From DASRDE01 sp035652755 (GTDB lineage: Bacteria; Vulcanimicrobiota; Vulcanimicrobiia; Vulcanimicrobiales; Vulcanimicrobiaceae), in the NCBI GenBank assembly GCA_035652755.1, contig DASRDE010000297.1:1-26403 (forward strand): 26,403 bases of DNA, written 5' to 3'. Shown one piece after another: positions 22,527 through 26,403 of this stretch (positions within the stretch are counted from its first letter, which is position 1; each line of letters opens with the position of its first letter). Position numbers and translations under genes: made by a program. The notes beneath the pieces are model-generated. The model was not told where the DNA came from, ran no database searches, and worked only from the letters and a program-made list of their open reading frames with translations.

Positions 22527-25500
22527 CTATACCCAGCGACTTCCTAGCCACATTCGCGCGTTCCAGGCGTTCCACGGAATCGGTGTTCCGGCCAGGATCG
22601 GATAGAACCAGATGAACGCGGCGACGACGGCCGCGCAGTACGCGACGACGAGCACGCGGTAGGCGGTATCGAGCCACGGCTCTTCGCTGCGCGCATTCCA
22701 GATGCGCTGCAGCACGATGACGTTGCACAGAATGATGAGCGGCACGTCGACGTAAAAGTGGTAAATCCACGCCAGCCGCGGCGAGCGCGCCCACGGAAGC
22801 CACTGCATGAGATACGCCAGCACGAGCAGCGCGTAGCCCTTGTTCTTTTCGCGCCACGCAAGCACGCCCACGATTGGGACGCAGAGCAGGCCGAACCACA
22901 TGATCAGCGGATTGGGAAGCGAAACAATTTCACTGACGCAGCACGCTGCCGGATTGTTCGCGTTCGCGCCGGTGCGAAAGTCCTTCCAGTAATAGGCGAT
23001 TGGCCGCAGGTCCAGCGGCCAAGTCCACCACGCGGACGCGTATGGATGCGTCGCTTTGAGCGTGTCGTGATACTCGAACATGGTGTACTGGCGATACACC
23101 AAATCGGTCACGTTCTTGATCTCGATGTGCCGGAAGAAATCCGGGATCCAGGCGGCAACGTAGACGCTCATGCTCAAAAAGAGCACGGCGGCGACCGTCA
23201 CGTCGAGCCGGAAGCCGAACGGGTTGCCCCAATGCTTGAGCTTGCCGGCGCGATAGTAGCGCTGCAGCCATACTGCCGCGACGACGACGAACGAAACGCC
23301 GTACGCCATCACGCCGTACCACTTGCTTGCGACCAGCGCGCCGAGCAGCAGCGTGAAGACGACGAGCCAAACCGTTGCGTGGCGCCCTTCTTGCCGCTCG
23401 CCCATGTCGTCTACGAGCAGCCCCGGAGAATACACAGCGGTCCCTTCGGGCGTGGCGTACCGGACGGTTAAGTCGCGCGAGTACACGACGTCGGCTTCAC
23501 CGTCGTTGGCAACCAGGTCCAGTTTTTGCGTGCGCGTCAGCGCACCCATGCGCGGCGTCTTGCGCGACGATTCGATTGCGCCGCCGTCGGGCGTTTCAAA
23601 GGCAAAGGCCGACCCGTCGCGCACGATCTGCGATCCCTCGGCGTACGAGATGAACTCACCCTGCGCGGGCATAAAACGCGGCACGATCCAGAGCCTGAGC
23701 ACCAGATACCAGCCGGTGCTGAAATAGAGGCCGGAGACCACATACGAAGCGACGCTGTGCGGCGCGGGCGAGAGCGTAGCGGCGAGCGATCCGCAGATAA
23801 AGCCGAGGAGCAGTCCCCCCGCGCAGCTGATCGTGGCGCGCAGACGCGTTCCCGGCTCGTACGGCCGGCCCGCGGACTGCGCGGCGATCCAATAGCGGTA
23901 GAACGCGTAGAGCGTGCCGAGCGAGAAAACGATGACGATGCCCTCGGGCGTGGCGATGCGCGACTGCACGAAGTGCATGCCGTCGGCCACGAATAAGAGG
24001 GCCGCTATTGACGAGAAGAGCGTCGAGCGCGTCAGCCGCTTGGCGAACGCGTACAGCACGACGACAGCGATCGCGCCAAACACGACGTCCAAGAAACGCC
24101 AGCCGTGCGTGTTGTCTCCGTGCGCCAGCCCGCCGAACAAGATCGTCGAGAACGTAATAATGAGCTTGGTGAGCGGAGGATGCGTATTTTCATAGATGTA
24201 CTTATTGGTCAGGTACTCTTCGGCTGCGCGCGCGAAGTAGATCTCGTCGAAGATGCCGCAGCGCGTGACGCCCGAGATTACCGACCAGCACTGATCGGTC
24301 TTGAACGGGATCCAATAATTCACGTAGGAAACCGCGAACGAAACCGCGCCGAAAGACGCGGCCATCACGTAATCGAGCGGCCACGCCAGGACCGAAAGTC
24401 CTTCGCGCGGATTGAACCATTCGCGCGCTCGCGCGAAATTCGCCAGAAACGCATCCGAAGCCGCAGGCCCGGCCGGCGCAGCCTTGGCTTCTTCGGCACT
24501 CTGCCCCAAGTAGACGTAACCCAGGTAGAAAAACATGGCGACGTTGAGGATCGCGAGCGGATGCGTGATGCCGGGCCACATGTCCGCCGCGTCGACGCCG
24601 GGAGTCTGCGCCGTGACGACTGCCAGGTACGTCAGCGAGTACCACAGATTGACGAACAGCGTGAACGAGAACACGACGGTCGCGACAAGATAGCGGCGTG
24701 CGAACGGTATGCACGCCATGGTAAAGAGCAACCCATCGTAGATATATCGCTCGTGCATGCGCGTCGAGAGCATGTAAAACGACAGCGTGAGCAGGGCGGC
24801 GGCTTCGAGCAGCGCGCGCTGGGAGCGGTCACCCGCGTAGCGCACGACGACGAGCACCGTCGCGGCAGCCACCAGCAGAACCCCCCAAAAATATTGCGGG
24901 AAGGGCCCGATCATCTGGGAGTCCGGCACCCAGAAGCGTTTCATCGCCGACCACAGATTGAACGCGTTGACCGAGTTGTACGCATACACGTTCTTGCCGA
25001 ACTCGTACTTGTGGTAGAGCCACGCAAAAGCGTTCGCGGGATTGGCAGTCGGGTGGAACGGCACCGCCAGCGCGAACGTAAACACGATGGCCGCCGCGAT
25101 GCCCGCTCCCGTTGCGATCAGCCGTCCGCGCCGCTGCGCCTGGGGCGCGACGAACGCGAAGACGACGAACAGCGGTATGAGCACGGCCGCCTGCGGTTTA
25201 ATCAGCAGGGAGTATGCGAGCGCGAGCCACGCATAGACGATCGGCGCGCCGCCGCGGCTTTCCGATCGCAGCAGTTGGTACACGGCAAAGAGCGAGAGAC
25301 CGCCCGCGATCGAATCGACTTGCCCCCATGCCGCTGAGATGAAGATGACCGCCGGATTGAAGATGAAGCATGCCGCGACCGCGAGCGCGACCCGTTCTGA
25401 TGCGAAGCGCCGCACGATCGCAAAGAGCAGCACCCCGTCCGCGAGATCCACCAACACCGCGGGCAACTTGACCAGATACTTGAGAATGTCGTAGTTGTTG

Positions 25501-25793
25501 TGCGGCGAGACGATCGCAAAGACGTGGCCGACGAGCGCGAGGATGTAGAAGTAGCCGGGCGGGTAGTCCGCAAAGCTGGTCGAGTTGTAGAACTCCCAGA
25601 ACGGATGCTGAGCGAGCGTGATGGCCCAGGCTTCAAAGGAGCTGACGTCGTTACGAAAGCCCTCGTTGCCCATGAAGAGCAGCCGCACGACGAAACCCGC
25701 CGCGGCGATCAGCCACAGCGTTCGCCACGCCGACGATACGGAATGCTCTTGCGAGCGGAGACTGCTTTGCATCTCCGCCTCGGTCATGCCCAC
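22527..25793 (-). CDS. Double GT-C membrane glycosyltransferase: N-terminal GT-C module fused to a PMT-type (GT39) module
   Basis: The 1088-residue polytopic protein has two halves. Residues about 20-435 form a GT-C glycosyltransferase, with a putative catalytic Asp in FRNDVSSFEAW (D49) and ADYPPGYFYI in its first outer loop. Residues about 465-1088 resemble protein O-mannosyltransferases: FDEIYFARAAEEY with D516-E517, NTHPPLTKLII with H538-P-P, the GWRFLDVVFG helix, and a C-terminal four-helix part ending near WFYPILAGTPIPW. Around residues 705-803, between membrane helices where eukaryotic PMTs carry MIR domains, there is a beta-rich outer loop. Such enzymes use polyprenyl-phosphate sugars, and a polyprenyl synthetase lies 22 bases upstream. 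Start GTG 25793 has GGGAG nine bases before it; ATG 25787 is an alternative. Confidence 0.85.
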   Translation of the reverse strand: MGMTEAEMQSSLRSQEHSVSSAWRTLWLIAAAGFVVRLLFMGNEGFRNDVSSFEAWAITLAQHPFWEFYNSTSFADYPPGYFYILALVGHVFAIVSPHNNYDILKYLVKLPAVLVDLADGVLLFAIVRRFASERVALAVAACFIFNPAVIFISAAWGQVDSIAGGLSLFAVYQLLRSESRGGAPIVYAWLALAYSLLIKPQAAVLIPLFVVFAFVAPQAQRRGRLIATGAGIAAAIVFTFALAVPFHPTANPANAFAWLYHKYEFGKNVYAYNSVNAFNLWSAMKRFWVPDSQMIGPFPQYFWGVLLVAAATVLVVVRYAGDRSQRALLEAAALLTLSFYMLSTRMHERYIYDGLLFTMACIPFARRYLVATVVFSFTLFVNLWYSLTYLAVVTAQTPGVDAADMWPGITHPLAILNVAMFFYLGYVYLGQSAEEAKAAPAGPAASDAFLANFARAREWFNPREGLSVLAWPLDYVMAASFGAVSFAVSYVNYWIPFKTDQCWSVISGVTRCGIFDEIYFARAAEEYLTNKYIYENTHPPLTKLIITFSTILFGGLAHGDNTHGWRFLDVVFGAIAVVVLYAFAKRLTRSTLFSSIAALLFVADGMHFVQSRIATPEGIVIVFSLGTLYAFYRYWIAAQSAGRPYEPGTRLRATISCAGGLLLGFICGSLAATLSPAPHSVASYVVSGLYFSTGWYLVLRLWIVPRFMPAQGEFISYAEGSQIVRDGSAFAFETPDGGAIESSRKTPRMGALTRTQKLDLVANDGEADVVYSRDLTVRYATPEGTAVYSPGLLVDDMGERQEGRHATVWLVVFTLLLGALVASKWYGVMAYGVSFVVVAAVWLQRYYRAGKLKHWGNPFGFRLDVTVAAVLFLSMSVYVAAWIPDFFRHIEIKNVTDLVYRQYTMFEYHDTLKATHPYASAWWTWPLDLRPIAYYWKDFRTGANANNPAACCVSEIVSLPNPLIMWFGLLCVPIVGVLAWREKNKGYALLVLAYLMQWLPWARSPRLAWIYHFYVDVPLIILCNVIVLQRIWNARSEEPWLDTAYRVLVVAYCAAVVAAFIWFYPILAGTPIPWNAWNARMWLGSRWV

Positions 25794-25815
25794 AGTGAAG
25801 TTCTCCCGGGCGCCG

Positions 25816-26403
25816 CTATGGGGACGCCAGCTCCAGCGAACTCAACAAAAAGTCGCGAACGCTGCCGGCACGGTGGCGCTCAACGACCGCAAGATGTTCG
25901 GCAATCGCCGCTTGGGCAGCCTCTTTGGCCCCTACCTCCTCGAGCGCTTCGACCACGGAGCGCACCTCGCCCGAATCGAGCGTCCGGCTGCCTGAATAGG
26001 CATCGGCTATGCGGCTGCGCGCGCGCGAGGGCGGGCCGGCCAGCGCCCAGACGACCGGAAAGGTCCATTTCCGGCGCGCGATGTCGTTCAGGCGCACCTT
26101 GCCGGTCGTCTGCAGACTACCCCAGATGCCGAGCACGTCGTCGCGAATCTGAAAGGCCACCCCGAAGGCGCGGCCCAGTTCGCGGTAGTGCCGCACCGTT
26201 TGCCTGTCGCACGGGGCACAGAGCGCGCCCAACTCGGACGATGCGCCGAACAGGGCGGCGGTCTTCGCGGCGATCATCCGGTGGTACTCGGCCAGATCGA
26301 CCTGCTCGGCCCGTTCGAAGGCCAGATCCATCGACTGTCCGTCGCACATCGTTGCGTGCGCTTCGTGCAGCGCGCTAACCATTTGCAGAACGCGTTCGTC
26401 CGC
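25816..26403 (-). CDS. Polyprenyl (isoprenyl diphosphate) synthetase, partial (N-terminus beyond window)
   Basis: The 195 visible residues are the C-terminal half of a trans-prenyltransferase. They contain the second aspartate-rich motif in FQIRDDVLGIWG, the preceding GRAFGVAFQ, and the family's RKWTFPVVWAL segment. The frame is open to the right edge, so the first DDxxD motif and the start are outside. It elongates allylic diphosphates with isopentenyl diphosphate supplied by the MEP pathway, to which ispD and ispF in this window belong. Product chain length cannot be judged. The stop lies 22 bases before the glycosyltransferase start. Confidence 0.92.
   Translation of the reverse strand, partial: ADERVLQMVSALHEAHATMCDGQSMDLAFERAEQVDLAEYHRMIAAKTAALFGASSELGALCAPCDRQTVRHYRELGRAFGVAFQIRDDVLGIWGSLQTTGKVRLNDIARRKWTFPVVWALAGPPSRARSRIADAYSGSRTLDSGEVRSVVEALEEVGAKEAAQAAIAEHLAVVERHRAGSVRDFLLSSLELASP

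Noticed and set aside
24105..25337. Plus-strand open frame of 410 codons opposite the glycosyltransferase
   Set aside because: Charged, arginine-rich mirror of membrane helices with no recognisable domain.

Overview
The window is one dense, GC-rich bacterial chromosome segment with about 30 protein genes, two of them cut by the window edges. I see no RNA gene, mobile element, integrase, CRISPR array or phage gene, and no gene-free stretch longer than about 120 bases. Most genes are housekeeping. Their order resembles Bacillus-type Terrabacteria: yacL-ispD-ispF-gltX-cysE-cysS-rlmB, rpmB divergent from fakA, and a PASTA protein next to rpe. High GC, frequent GTG/TTG starts, many secreted beta-propeller lipoproteins and a cyclase-ATPase fusion suggest an uncultured lineage such as Eremiobacterota/Vulcanimicrobiota (WPS-2). 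That placement is an inference from gene content, with low to moderate confidence.

Layout. Bases 1-1099 (minus) hold the N-terminal part of a signalling protein with a GAF-like region, a GGDEF domain and a P-loop ATPase. It is divergent from a DUF2269 membrane protein (1202-1660, plus). From 12536 down to 1657 a minus-strand run of twelve tightly packed genes reads fakA, plsX, degV/fakB-like, an unknown membrane-anchored protein, hemW, yacL-like, ispD, ispF, an orphan GltX C-terminal domain, cysE, cysS and rlmB. It combines fatty-acid kinase/phospholipid entry, MEP-pathway isoprenoid synthesis, cysteine synthesis and charging, and rRNA methylation. rpmB (12627-12818, plus) faces away from it across a clear promoter.

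Bases 12831-18073 are a more accessory section with short units on alternating strands: a tiny unknown protein, a cytochrome c lipoprotein, a secreted unknown, a PaiB-like FMN-binding protein, an NHL-type lipoprotein, a HAD hydrolase, a seven-bladed Vgb-like lipoprotein and another unknown. From 26403 down to 17648 a second minus-strand run reads polyprenyl synthetase (partial), a 1088-residue double GT-C glycosyltransferase, yebC, a kinase-less PASTA membrane protein, rpe, thiL, a pyridoxal-kinase-like gene and the unknown at 17648. Polyprenyl synthetase next to a polyprenyl-phosphate-sugar-dependent glycosyltransferase is a plausible functional pair.

Most notable points: a stand-alone glutamyl-tRNA synthetase anticodon-binding domain in the exact position where full gltX sits in Bacillus; a GGDEF domain fused to a STAND-like ATPase; a PASTA protein without its kinase at an rpe-linked locus; a fusion of two GT-C glycosyltransferases; and a near-palindromic -10 element between rpmB and fakA.
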